Position numbers and translations under genes: made by a program. The notes under the pieces are model-generated. The model did no database searches. It was not told where the DNA came from and was given only the letters and a program-made list of their open reading frames with translations. Shown here in pieces: positions 7,008 to 13,620 of a stretch of DNA of 13,620 bases; positions within the stretch are counted from its first letter, which is position 1; the number at the start of each line of letters is the position of its first letter. The stretch comes from Actinomycetes bacterium (GTDB lineage: Bacteria > Actinomycetota > Acidimicrobiia > Acidimicrobiales > Palsa-688), in NCBI GenBank assembly GCA_021808665.1, contig JAKBBA010000084.1:1-13620 (forward strand), read 5' to 3'.

Positions 7008-8604
7008 CTCGGTGTCCCATGCAGGTTTCGCATAGCTTTCCGCGTCCTTTGCCGGTGGCTCGGCCTGTCCCGCCGCACGCGACACAGTCGACCCACCCGG
7101 CGACTTCAACTCGGATGTCGAGGGCGTCTATGAGGCGGCGGTGGGCGTCAGCGAACGGCCGCAGGTTGATGGCCCGGGTGGTGTCGTTTGCGATCTGGGT
7201 GAGGGTCTTGGCTCGACCGGAGCGCTCCTCGGCGCTGGCCGCCCAAGCGGCGATCAGTTTGCGACGCTCTTGTGCTTCGTCGAGTTGGGCTTGCAATGCG
7301 CGCACGGCGCCGGCGGCGACAGTGATGTCGATCCCTTGGGCGAGCGCCTCAGCGAGCGAAGTGGACGCCGCCTTTTGTAGCCGCGAGATCTTGCGGTCTA
7401 GGGCGGCGATGTCGTCTTGAGAGATGCCCGAGGCGACAGCTGCGGTGGCTGCTTGTTCGGCGGCTAGCGCGAGCAAAGCGGAGGGATCCAGGAGCACTTG
7501 GGCGACGGCGGCCCAGACGTGTTCTTCGATGGATTCGGCGTCAATGTTGTGACAGCCGCAGTTGCCGGTTTTGGCAGCTCCGCCGCCGTCAGCGGCGTAT
7601 TTGGCCCGGCATCGGTACATGTGTATTCCGTTGTTCCGAATCTGGATCCACATTTGTGCTCCGCACCCGGATTTGAGTCGTCCGGACAGGAGGTGAAGGG
7701 TGTTGATCGGCTTGCGGGTCAGGTTCTGGCGGACGATCACGGTTCGCAGGACCGCGAAGCGCTCCGGGCTGAGGATCGCCGGTAGGGTCATCGGTATCGG
7801 TGGCCCGTCAGTCGTTTTCGCCCACGGGCGCCCGTCGCGGCGATACACCCAGTTGCCGTCGAGGGCATGCGCGCTCTGCACCAGGTGGCGTAGAGAGCCG
7901 GCGGTCCAGACCCCGCCTTTGCGTTTCGGCATCCCAGCAGCATTCAGTTCTCTCGCCATAGCAAGGGTCGATAATCCCCGGTCGATCATTCCCTCCGCGA
8001 TGACCTTCCAAATGGCCGCCTCCCCCGGATGCACTGCTATTTGGTTGATTCCTCGCTCGTCTCGGATCAGCCGCCAGCCGAACGGCGGGATACCGTTCGC
8101 CCACCTTCCTTCGACAGCACGCCGTTCCCGACCGGCGCTCGTGCGTTCCAAGATGCGTTCGCGTTCGAACTCTGCCACCGACAACAACACATTGCGCTGG
8201 AAGCGCCCCGAAGGCGTGTCGTCGATGCGCTCCGCGATACTTACGAACTCGACCCCCAGCTCTTCCAGCTCGCCAACCAACGCGACGGTATGGCGAAACG
8301 ACCGCCCGAACCGGTCGTGCTTCGCGACGATGACAACGTCGACGAGCCCCGCTCGGCAGTCGGCCATAAGCCGGTCCAGGCCGGGCCGGTTTGCGTACTT
8401 TCCCGACACGCCACCATCAACGTATTCGCCGACCACCTTGAGGCTGCGGTACTTCGCGTAGGCGCGGCATTCGTCCATCTGGGTGTCCAACGAGGTTCCT
8501 CGGAGTTGGTCTGCGGTGGAGACCCGGGTGCAGATGGCGGCGAGCTGGCGCTTCGGTCCCGTCGATTTACGGTCAGTCGATTTACGGTCAGTCGGTTTCC
8601 TCAT
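6916..8604 (-). CDS. Large serine integrase
   Basis: 562 residues from the ATG at 8602-8604. The N-terminal resolvase domain carries the nucleophile in CTRVSTADQ (Ser29), then LDTQ, YVDGGVSG, AKHDRFGRS and ERERILERTSAGR. A recombinase domain follows at about 165-290. A zinc ribbon at about 310-355 shows Cys314, Cys332, Cys349 and Cys351, followed by helical coiled-coil sequence (about 395-490). The C-terminus has a further CVACGGTG...CETCMG pair (residues 507-528) resembling a DnaJ-type CxxCxGxG knuckle. Such enzymes integrate and excise element DNA between short att sites. An in-frame ATG 15 codons earlier (8649) is possible, but the later start overlaps the upstream 70-aa gene by 17 bases, as expected for translational coupling. 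All catalytic landmarks appear intact. Most described AICEs carry a tyrosine integrase; this one has the serine type. Confidence 0.95.
   Translation of the reverse strand: MRKPTDRKSTDRKSTGPKRQLAAICTRVSTADQLRGTSLDTQMDECRAYAKYRSLKVVGEYVDGGVSGKYANRPGLDRLMADCRAGLVDVVIVAKHDRFGRSFRHTVALVGELEELGVEFVSIAERIDDTPSGRFQRNVLLSVAEFERERILERTSAGRERRAVEGRWANGIPPFGWRLIRDERGINQIAVHPGEAAIWKVIAEGMIDRGLSTLAMARELNAAGMPKRKGGVWTAGSLRHLVQSAHALDGNWVYRRDGRPWAKTTDGPPIPMTLPAILSPERFAVLRTVIVRQNLTRKPINTLHLLSGRLKSGCGAQMWIQIRNNGIHMYRCRAKYAADGGGAAKTGNCGCHNIDAESIEEHVWAAVAQVLLDPSALLALAAEQAATAAVASGISQDDIAALDRKISRLQKAASTSLAEALAQGIDITVAAGAVRALQAQLDEAQERRKLIAAWAASAEERSGRAKTLTQIANDTTRAINLRPFADAHRRLIDALDIRVEVAGWVDCVACGGTGRATGKGRGKLCETCMGHRGKPDLRISGHLPLLGANDDAWPVAIASISA
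8561..8590. repeat. 15-bp tandem repeat at the integrase 5' end
   Basis: GTCGATTTACGGTCA occurs twice in tandem (8561-8575, 8576-8590) and a partial third unit starts at 8591. On the minus strand it encodes TDRKSTDRKST near the integrase N-terminus, ahead of the catalytic domain. It also contains the TGA that ends the preceding 70-aa gene. The unit length keeps frame, so copy number could vary without breaking the integrase. Confidence 0.85.
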
Positions 8605-8800
8605 CGGCTTCCTCCAGCGTCCCGGCCGCAGCTTCGACCCGGCCGGCAATGGTGTCTGATTGGGCTAGACGCAGGGCGACGACCGCTTCGCCGAGTGCCC
8701 GGCGGCGAGCCGGGTTCAGGTCGGGGATCCAGGTGACCGTCGAGGTAATCCCCGCTGCCACCCGATCCGCTCGTATCATACTGGCGGAATCAGCGTTCAT
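8588..8800 (-). CDS. Small protein in the xis position
   Basis: 70 residues from the ATG at 8798-8800, ending in the acidic tail TLEEADEETD. It starts 13 bases after the rep stop codon and overlaps the integrase start by 17 bases, so it is part of the rep-int operon. In pSAM2-like AICEs this slot holds xis, a small MerR/Xis-type helix-turn-helix excisionase. I do not see that fold here: the sequence is Ala-rich with one likely long helix (ARRRALGEAVVALRLAQ). Serine integrases use recombination directionality factors that share no common fold, so this could be the RDF, but that rests on position alone. The function is unknown; the spacing makes it likely real. Confidence 0.65.
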   Translation of the reverse strand: MNADSASMIRADRVAAGITSTVTWIPDLNPARRRALGEAVVALRLAQSDTIAGRVEAAAGTLEEADEETD

Positions 8801-8813
8801 GATCGCCCAGCGC

Positions 8814-10195
8814 TCAGCTTTCTTCCCAGGCGGTACGCCGATTCACGTGGCGGGCGGAGGCGGCGGACGCAGCAAGCCAGGCGTCCCCAGCGTTGAGATG
8901 GCCGACACCCTTGTACTCCCATTCGCCTGTGCGCTGGTTGAGGTCGTCGGGGGTGACGCCGATCCGCTCGAGCCGCCACGCCTGGCGTCTGGCGCGCAAC
9001 TCCCCGAAAGTGGTCGACCAGTGCCTGGACTTGGTCAGCCAGTGCCCCCGGTAGCCGGCGCAGTGCGCCCACGCCGCCAGGTTGAGTCCTCTCAGGTCGG
9101 GTCGGGCGCCGAGTCGCCAGGCGGCGGTGACCATCCGCCGGCGCTGCTCGGACAGCTCGAGGCGGTCGAGGTGATGGATCCCGCGGAGGCGGTGATCCAA
9201 CACTCCGGCGGCGTCAACCGATTTAGTGGCGTACTTCGCCAGATAGGCGGCCGCCACCGGGCGCCGTTCGGCAGGTATCGGCTGAATGTCGCTTTGGCTT
9301 CCCCACCGGATCGCCCGGTGCAGGTCGAGTGGGTTAGGGACTGCCACCTTCGCCGCCGCAGCCGCGAAAGCTGCGGCGAGGTCGCTGCCGTCGAGGCTGG
9401 CAGGGCTGTCGTCGAGGTGGTCGAGGCGGGCGAGGGCGTGCACGTGCACGACACCACGGGTTTGGAACTCGACGACCTTCGCGAACGACAGCCGCCACGA
9501 TGCGCTCATTTTGCGGACAGGGACGCCGGCGGCGGTCGCAAGGTCACGGATGACAGCGATAGTGGTCCGCTGCCACAGCCGGCCGAGATGCGCGTTGAAC
9601 ATGACCGCTCCCTCCCAGTCGTAGCAGTCAACGCACAGCGCCGCCCCCACTTTCGGGTCGTCGTGGTCGTGCACCAGATTGCACACCCGCGGTCGTCCGT
9701 GGAGACAGCTGCCGGCCTTAGCGGCGGCGCGGCAGGTCGCTGCCGGCTCGAACGCCCGGTGCACGGCACCGAATGACGGGGCGGTCAGCGTGACGAACAC
9801 GGTCGGGACGTCACCGTCCCCATCGCCGCGATCTGGAGTGCCGGGTTGCGGTTCGAGCCCGGCACCGAGCAGTGCTTTGGCGTCACCGCGGTATATGGCG
9901 GCGCAGGCAGGGCAGCAGGTAGCGCGCCTTGTCTGGCAGGCTTTGAGCAGCACCTGGTCGGCCTCGCCGATGGTCGTGTACACCAGCTGCAGTTCTCCGC
10001 TGTCGGGGTCGGCTTGGCGGACCCGGCCGGCGAGGCGGACGGCTGGGCGCAGCAGCCCGACGCGTGCACCATCGCCTCCCAGCGGGCGTAGTCGCCCCTC
10101 GACACCCGCTCGACCGCCTGGGCGACAACCGGGGGCAGCACGATGCCGCCCCCGTCACTACCGTCTTGGGATGGGGGGCGATTGCTGTTAGGCAT
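8814..10195 (-). pseudogene. RepSA-type replication initiator with an apparent frameshift
   Basis: The gene starts at the ATG at 10193-10195, overlapping the traSA-type stop codon by 8 bases. The first frame gives about 51 residues ending DYARWEAMVHASGCCAQP. The homologous sequence then continues in another frame from about 10042 (VRLAGRVRQADPDSGELQL) to the stop at 8814, needing one extra base; total length would be about 460 residues, normal for RepSA relatives. Landmarks are CPAC, VTLTAPSFG, the HUH motif HVHA (encoded near 9436-9446) and YLAKYATK with two candidate catalytic tyrosines. HUH initiators nick the double-strand origin and start rolling-circle replication of the excised element. 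No slippery heptamer is seen at the shift, so this is a true mutation or a sequencing error. The lower frame alone could start at a GTG at 9981-9983, but would lose the conserved N-terminus. Confidence 0.85.
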
Positions 10196-11621
10196 CGCCG
10201 ACAGTCCGGTCCGCTCGCCGGATGAGCGCGGCCCGCTCGGCGAGCATCTTGATCTGATCGTCGTCGAGATGGTGGGCTCGCAGACGGACCGGCATGCCCG
10301 ACTCGTGCAGCAGCCAGCCGACCCCCCGCCCGGCGGGGGCGATCGTCGCGGCGCTAACACCTTGGCTGGCCCAGCCCGACCCTAGGATCGTGTCCGACGC
10401 GGCGTTAGTGGTGCAGCGCAGCGCCCACCGGTAACCAAAAAGGTCCCGCAGGCTGGTCGGGACGATATCCGACGACGGTTTCTGTGTGGCGGCGATGACC
10501 ACGATCCCCGCCGCCCTGCCCCTCGACACCAGGTCCCGAAGCATCTCCGCGAACGTGTCGCGGGGCTTCTTGTCCGGCCACGCGAGATAGTGGGCCAACT
10601 CGTCGACGACCAGCACCTGCAAAGAAGTGGACTGGTCGATCTTGCGTTTCCCGTCGGCGAGGAGCTGCTGGTAGCGGGCCTCCATGATCCGCTGCACCCC
10701 GGCAAGTAGGCCGATGGCTTCGCCGATGTCGGTACCGGCCCACCCATCGGCACAACGCCGCCACGAGGCCAGCTCGACCAGTTTCCCATCCGCGAGCCAC
10801 AGCCCGCAGCCGGGGTCGAGAGCCGCCGCGGCGACCAGCTGGGATAAAGCGACGGATTTCCCGGAGCCCGGCTCACCGCCGAGCAGCAGATTATGCTCCG
10901 CCAAGGTGACACTGACAGGCTGGCCGGTCTCGTCGATACCGACCGGGATCGGCCGCCACACCCAGCTTTGAGCGGCGTTCAGCCACGGCCACGTCGGGCT
11001 CGGCTGGGATAGCGGGTCGACGGATAACGCGACGATCCTCGCCCAGCCGGCGTTAGTCGGGTGCCTTTCGACCCGGGCCTGGTCGACGGCGAGGAACGCG
11101 GCGATAGCCTCCGATTTGCTGGCCAACTCCGCCACCGTGGACCCGGCGCCGACACGCACCTGCGCCCACTCCCCTCCCGGCGCGTCGCCGAAGTCGGCCA
11201 CGATCGGAGCAGCGGAGCCCGCCGACACAGTCGCCAGGCAGTACGTCCAACGCCGTCGGCGGCGTACCGACACCAGCGCCGCCTTCAAACGGACCCGCGA
11301 CGCAGGCGCCGCCAACACTGCGGCAGCGGCCATGAAAGTCCAGCCGCCGCTAGCGTTCTGGCCGACAAAGTGGGTCAGAAGTGACTGGGCCGAGGCGACC
11401 CCGACCGCGGCTCCCACCTCCAGACGCCAGCACCAGCGCACCACACGCACAGACAGCGGGGCGGGCGTGGCGGGACTGACCCGCATCTCCAGGCCGCCCC
11501 AGTAGGCGCCCAGAACACGCAGACAGATGTAGATGGCCGTCACAGTGACCCACCAGTCACCGGCGGCCGCCGCCGTCAAGCAAAACGCGCACTTGACGGC
11601 GGCAGACCACCGGGACCTCAC
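10188..11621 (-). CDS. TraSA/FtsK-type conjugal DNA translocase
   Basis: 477 residues from a GTG at 11619-11621 that overlaps the preceding stop as GTGA. The first 130 residues contain hydrophobic membrane segments (about 17-40, 68-85 and 93-107) with basic residues between and after them. The RecA-like motor follows: Walker A GGEPGSGKS (248-256), LADGK (276-280), Walker B LQVLVVDELAHY (334-345) and ATQKPSSD (378-385). In AICEs this single FtsK/SpoIIIE-like protein forms a hexameric pore that moves double-stranded DNA between hyphae, without a relaxase. It is the second gene of a coupled leftward operon and its stop overlaps the rep start. All motor motifs look intact. I am sure of the family; the name TraSA is by analogy with pSAM2. 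Confidence 0.93.
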   Translation of the reverse strand: MRSRWSAAVKCAFCLTAAAAGDWWVTVTAIYICLRVLGAYWGGLEMRVSPATPAPLSVRVVRWCWRLEVGAAVGVASAQSLLTHFVGQNASGGWTFMAAAAVLAAPASRVRLKAALVSVRRRRRWTYCLATVSAGSAAPIVADFGDAPGGEWAQVRVGAGSTVAELASKSEAIAAFLAVDQARVERHPTNAGWARIVALSVDPLSQPSPTWPWLNAAQSWVWRPIPVGIDETGQPVSVTLAEHNLLLGGEPGSGKSVALSQLVAAAALDPGCGLWLADGKLVELASWRRCADGWAGTDIGEAIGLLAGVQRIMEARYQQLLADGKRKIDQSTSLQVLVVDELAHYLAWPDKKPRDTFAEMLRDLVSRGRAAGIVVIAATQKPSSDIVPTSLRDLFGYRWALRCTTNAASDTILGSGWASQGVSAATIAPAGRGVGWLLHESGMPVRLRAHHLDDDQIKMLAERAALIRRADRTVGDA

Positions 11622-11956
11622 GACGCGGCCCTATCCGCGCTCTTCAGCGAGCCGGCAGCCGCCTCGATCGACGTCGCCCGGAACGCGATACCCGACCGGT
11701 CCTCCATCGCCCACGGAACCCCGACCAGGCCAGTCACGCGCAGCTGAACACCTGCGGCGATGCCCCTGGGCTCGCCGGGCACTTTGATAGCGATCACGTC
11801 CGCCTCACCGGCGGCCATCGCCATCACCGTCACCGCATACAACGGGACGCCGTTCTCGTCGGTCTTCGGCCGGCGGGACTCGAAATCCACCACCGGCTCG
11901 GGGCCTCCAGCGGCGATGAACCCCATAACTGCAGTGTCAATAGGCAGCTTCTTCAT
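11618..11956 (-). CDS. Conserved AICE protein of unknown function, possibly OB-fold
   Basis: 112 residues from the ATG at 11956, the first gene of the leftward operon. The body alternates beta-like strands: PVVDFESRRPKTDENGVP, PLYAVTVMAMA, VIAIKVPGE, VQLRVTGLVGVPW and DRSGIAFRATSIE. This pattern, with a central V-TGLV turn and a DRSG hairpin, recalls the OB-fold of single-stranded DNA-binding proteins, and similar small genes sit just ahead of the translocase gene in other actinomycete AICEs as I remember them. The gene overlaps the translocase start by 4 bases, so translation is coupled. A role with single-stranded DNA during rolling-circle replication or in spread is possible but not shown. 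Start context: GGAG lies about 13 bases upstream, weak. Confidence 0.8.
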   Translation of the reverse strand: MKKLPIDTAVMGFIAAGGPEPVVDFESRRPKTDENGVPLYAVTVMAMAAGEADVIAIKVPGEPRGIAAGVQLRVTGLVGVPWAMEDRSGIAFRATSIEAAAGSLKSADRAAS

Positions 11957-12107
11957 CTCTGTTCACTCCATTTCAGGTTTGACCCTCCGGCGCATCCGAA
12001 GGGGCGCAGCCACCGACCAGCAGGACCGGACGGCGATACGGACCCGCCCGACAACCCCCACTTCGGGGCCTCGGATGGACCGCACGCTTTGATCTTCTGC
12101 TACGGCC

Positions 12108-12243
12108 GTTGACAGAACCGTTGACAAACCCGCACCCCGACAAGAAAAGTTTCGACCGCCGATTTCGCCGACAATCCGCAGGTCACTGCCCTATTCCGCC
12201 TCTGAGACTGCGCTTGTCAACAACAAGGTGCGCATTTGTCAAC
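12108..12243. repeat. Four GTTGACA/TGTCAAC boxes, two in each direction
   Basis: GTTGACA occurs at 12108-12114 and 12120-12126 (12 bases apart, each preceded by CC). Its reverse complement TGTCAAC occurs at 12215-12221 and 12237-12243 (22 bases apart, each preceded by T). The two pairs face each other across about 90 bases. They may be operators for the divergent regulator, iterons for an initiator, or -35 elements of facing promoters. Confidence 0.6.
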
Positions 12244-12382
12244 ACCCGTCTCGCAGCATCGCCACCAGTGCGACCGACCCGCGCAGCCCGAAAAATCGAC
12301 ACCAGCCGTGTGACTCCACGGTTCACCGGCGCGCTTCACCCCGATGAGTGGCACGGGGGGGGTGCCACAGCCCTACGACGGC

Positions 12383-12490
12383 GTCAAGAGCGCTCCGTTC
12401 CTCGCCTCCGCCTGGGGCTTCGCAGGGGGCGGAGCCTCCTGTACTCGCGTCCCTACGGGACTCCCTCGCTGACGCTCGGTCGCTCTTGAC
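12383..12490. repeat. Nested inverted repeat, possible origin or structured RNA
   Basis: Outer arms GTCAAGAGCG (12383-12392) and CGCTCTTGAC (12481-12490) are perfect complements. Inside lie CTCCGCC (12406-12412) with GGCGGAG (12428-12434), and GTCCC (12449-12453) with GGGAC (12457-12461, loop TAC). Together they could fold into a cruciform or a three-way RNA structure. Single-strand and double-strand origins of rolling-circle plasmids, and clt transfer loci, are often of this form. Which one applies cannot be told from sequence alone. Confidence 0.6.
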
Positions 12491-12603
12491 TCCGCCTACA
12501 GGCTGCGCCACATCGCGGGCAGGGAAGCGACACCAATGTCGCTTCCGGCCAAGCACACAACCCCGACACCAGCCCTGCCTGACCGAAACATCAGCCTCGA
12601 CTC

Positions 12604-12611
12604 AAAAGGAG
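12604..12611 (+). promoter_or_regulatory. Ribosome binding site that sets the GTG start
   Basis: AAAAGGAG lies 8 bases before the GTG at 12620, an ideal Shine-Dalgarno sequence. It decides the start against the in-frame ATG at 12536, which has no such site. Confidence 0.85.
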
Positions 12612-12619
12612 AAACAACC

Positions 12620-13165
12620 GTGGAACCAATCACCACCACCCCTGAACCGGTCCGACTCGGCTACCTCACCTGCTACGGCCGCGGCGTCGGACTAAACCTC
12701 CAGGCCCGCTGCACCTGCTGGTGGTCCGGGCCGAGACGAACATGGGGCCCCGACAGCCTCGCGGAAGAGCAAGCAGACCTCGACACTCACCTCAACCAAA
12801 GCGGACACCGCCAACTCGAATCCGGCGACCGGGCCGCCACCAACCTCCACCTGCGCTGCGGGCACGTTCATAGTCTCGACGACGACTGCGCCGTCCCTTA
12901 CGACAGTCCCGCCGGACAACTACTCCGGGCATGCCAAGCCACGCTCACCCGGCCCCGGGCCGCCCTCGACCGCCTGACCGCCGCAACCAAACTCGCCGCC
13001 TGGGCGGCCTACCAACAAGACGAAGCCGTAATCGCAGCCCGCCTCGCCGGCGTCGACCTCGACCACATCGCCGACGCCGCCCGCCTCACCGTTGACGAAG
13101 TCACCCAACGCTGGGGCCAGCACCTCGAATACCTCGACAAGGCAACGCTCAACGACCGGCCATAA
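12620..13165 (+). CDS. Cys/His-rich protein with HTH-like C-terminus, probable AICE regulator
   Basis: 181 residues from the GTG at 12620. The N-terminal part carries candidate zinc ligands: Cys18, a CTC pair (Cys31, Cys33), His57 and His63 spaced as in DTHLNQSGH, then CGH (80-82) and Cys90. Residues 100-130 look like a helical linker. Residues 133-168 (EAVIAARLAGVDLDHIADAA then LTVDEVTQRWGQ) read as a helix-turn-helix, close to the HTH of sigma-70-like or resolvase-type regulators. It is transcribed away from the conjugation operon, the typical place of the AICE regulator (Pra or KorSA in pSAM2), though it resembles neither. Codon use is strongly C/G-biased, as in the rest of the AICE. I do not recognise a named family; regulator is inference from place and the HTH-like segment. 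Confidence 0.85.
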   Translation: MEPITTTPEPVRLGYLTCYGRGVGLNLQARCTCWWSGPRRTWGPDSLAEEQADLDTHLNQSGHRQLESGDRAATNLHLRCGHVHSLDDDCAVPYDSPAGQLLRACQATLTRPRAALDRLTAATKLAAWAAYQQDEAVIAARLAGVDLDHIADAARLTVDEVTQRWGQHLEYLDKATLNDRP

Positions 13166-13205
13166 CCCACGACATTCAGTTGATCCGCCTTGGGAATCGC
13201 GCGAC

Positions 13206-13439
13206 GTGCCATCTGCACTGTCCGGACAGCAGTCAGCAACCACCTCGCCTGCTCTGGCCTCGCCACCCCAGATCTACGCCGACCGGCTGGTCGACCAAGC
13301 GAAGCCGACAGCGATCCGGCCGATTCCCGCCGTCACCATCCACGACGCTAGTCGTGCCACCGTGTTCATCCAGGGCTCCAACTCGCCCTCATCCACCGCA
13401 GAGCAAACCGTTCAACGCGCACATCCCACCTTCGGATGA
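13206..13439 (+). CDS. Possible small hypothetical gene
   Basis: A GTG at 13206 opens 77 codons to the TGA at 13437-13439, with C/G-rich third positions much like the upstream gene. It contains QIYADRLVDQAKPTAIRPIP and ends AHPTFG. There is no strong Shine-Dalgarno sequence (GGGA about 14 bases before), no recognisable domain, and many Ser/Thr/Pro residues suggest disorder. It begins 40 bases after the regulatory gene and could be its second cistron. It is equally possible that this is a chance frame in GC-rich DNA. Confidence 0.3.
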   Translation: MPSALSGQQSATTSPALASPPQIYADRLVDQAKPTAIRPIPAVTIHDASRATVFIQGSNSPSSTAEQTVQRAHPTFG

Positions 13440-13445
13440 CACCCC

Positions 13446-13506
13446 TGAACAGAAAGAACTGCGGCAGCACAGAAACGGACGCCCTCGACGTGAACAGAAA
13501 TTGTTC
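13446..13506. repeat. TGAACAGAAA direct repeats and a GAACA dyad
   Basis: TGAACAGAAA occurs at 13446-13455 and 13491-13500. The second copy is part of the dyad GAACAgaaatTGTTC (13492-13506). The region is AT-richer than its surroundings. It may be an operator near the element edge; no function can be assigned. Confidence 0.45.
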
Positions 13507-13507
13507 T

Positions 13508-13618
13508 TCAGGAAACCGCTTCAGGGCGGCCGGCTCCTCCGTCGCCGGCCGCCAACGACGATGAGTGTGTTAAAAGTTCCTTTACTATGTCGAGGTTCCC
13601 CCACAGATACTCGTCAAC
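13508..13618 (-). CDS. Possible C-terminal fragment of a gene entering from the right
   Basis: The minus strand is open from the window edge to the TGA at 13508-13510. It gives 36 residues including DEYLWGNLDIVKELLTHS, which looks like ordinary helical protein, then a Gly/Ala-rich tail. Codons are less G/C-rich than in the AICE genes. The 3' part coincides with a strong hairpin, so the tail may not be coding. Family unknown; the rest lies beyond the window. Confidence 0.3.
   Translation of the reverse strand, partial: VDEYLWGNLDIVKELLTHSSSLAAGDGGAGRPEAVS
13525..13553. terminator. Strong 10-bp hairpin near the right edge
   Basis: GGCGGCCGGC (13525-13534) and GCCGGCCGCC (13544-13553) are perfect inverted arms around a 9-base loop. 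It lies between the rightward AICE genes and the possible leftward gene and could end transcription from either side. No T-tract follows on either strand. Confidence 0.55.
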
Positions 13619-13620
13619 TT

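Larger units (their letters stand above)
11957..12619. promoter_or_regulatory. Control region between divergent AICE operons
   Basis: This 660-base stretch separates the leftward tra-rep-int operon from the rightward regulatory gene. The plus- and minus-strand frames inside it are Arg/Pro/Ser-rich and have no start signals, so I do not call genes. It holds two notable structures described separately: four GTTGACA-type boxes (12108-12243) and a nested inverted repeat (12383-12490). The promoters of both operons must lie here. TTGACA, part of the boxes, matches a -35 consensus, but no good -10 hexamer follows at 17-18 bases. An origin of transfer (clt) or replication could also be here. Confidence 0.6.

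Noticed and set aside
7700..8461. Plus-strand ORF of 253 codons
   Set aside because: Antisense to the serine integrase; Arg/Ser/Pro-rich with no domain.
8649..9776. Plus-strand ORF of 375 codons
   Set aside because: Fully antisense to the rep gene, whose HUH and tyrosine motifs are clear. Long antisense frames are usual in GC-rich DNA.
10041..10045. Programmed -1 frameshift in rep
   Set aside because: No X-XXY-YYZ slippery heptamer at the site, and RepSA genes are not known to me to use one; mutation or sequencing error is simpler.
9785..10360. Minus-strand ORF of 191 codons as a separate gene
   Set aside because: Only its middle part (10195 to about 10042) is coding, as the N-terminus of rep. 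The rest is the wrong frame of rep or of the translocase gene.
12109..12556. ORFs on both strands across the control region
   Set aside because: They cover the inverted repeats, are low-complexity Arg/Ser/Pro sequences, and lack ribosome binding sites.
1..13620. tRNA gene as the AICE attachment site
   Set aside because: Many AICEs insert in tRNA genes, but I see no tRNA-like cloverleaf or 3' end here. The serine integrase fits a protein-coding target better.
1..13620. CRISPR array
   Set aside because: No regularly spaced repeats of 24-40 bases. The repeats present are two-copy or short tandem.

Overview
The window comes from a high-GC actinobacterium. The conjugation module is of the RepSA/TraSA type known from actinomycete integrative and conjugative elements (AICEs), the recombinase and ATPase relics have their nearest relatives in actinobacteria as far as I can recall them, and most genes have strongly G/C-biased third positions. 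I cannot name the genus. No rRNA, tRNA or CRISPR array is visible.

The layout is two stacked mobile elements. (1) Positions 1-249 (- strand) hold a fragment of a TadA/CpaF-type pilus-assembly ATPase gene whose 5' part has been replaced by mobile DNA. (2) Positions 252-433 are a decayed copy of the 3' end of a large serine recombinase gene. Its outermost 108 bases match the 3' end of the intact integrase gene at 6900-7007 at 105 of 108 positions. (3) Positions 434-6848 are a degraded and lower-GC cargo zone. It holds a frameshifted tyrosine recombinase, a short gene with a HEPN-like motif, a patatin-like phospholipase with N-terminal TPR helices, a TPR protein in the same reading frame separated from it by one TGA, and a truncated second tyrosine recombinase ending in a strong palindrome. 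(4) From about 6890 to about 13440 lies a compact AICE. Its leftward operon runs from a 112-aa conserved protein through the TraSA/FtsK-type DNA translocase, a RepSA-type HUH initiator with one apparent frameshift, and a 70-aa protein in the usual xis position, to a large serine integrase. A divergent gene encodes a Cys/His-rich protein with a helix-turn-helix-like tail. (5) The last 180 bases hold a perfect hairpin and a possible C-terminal gene fragment.

How the parts fit: the integrase would excise and integrate the element, Rep would start rolling-circle replication of the excised circle, and the translocase would move double-stranded DNA between mycelia. The 660-bp region between the divergent operons carries four GTTGACA-type boxes and a nested inverted repeat, so it probably holds the operators and perhaps an origin. 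The older left element seems to have lost its own mobility genes but kept a cargo of TPR, patatin and HEPN-like proteins. That is the kind of gene set seen in abortive-infection defence, and it is the best candidate here for an undescribed system. That role is inference from domains and context only.
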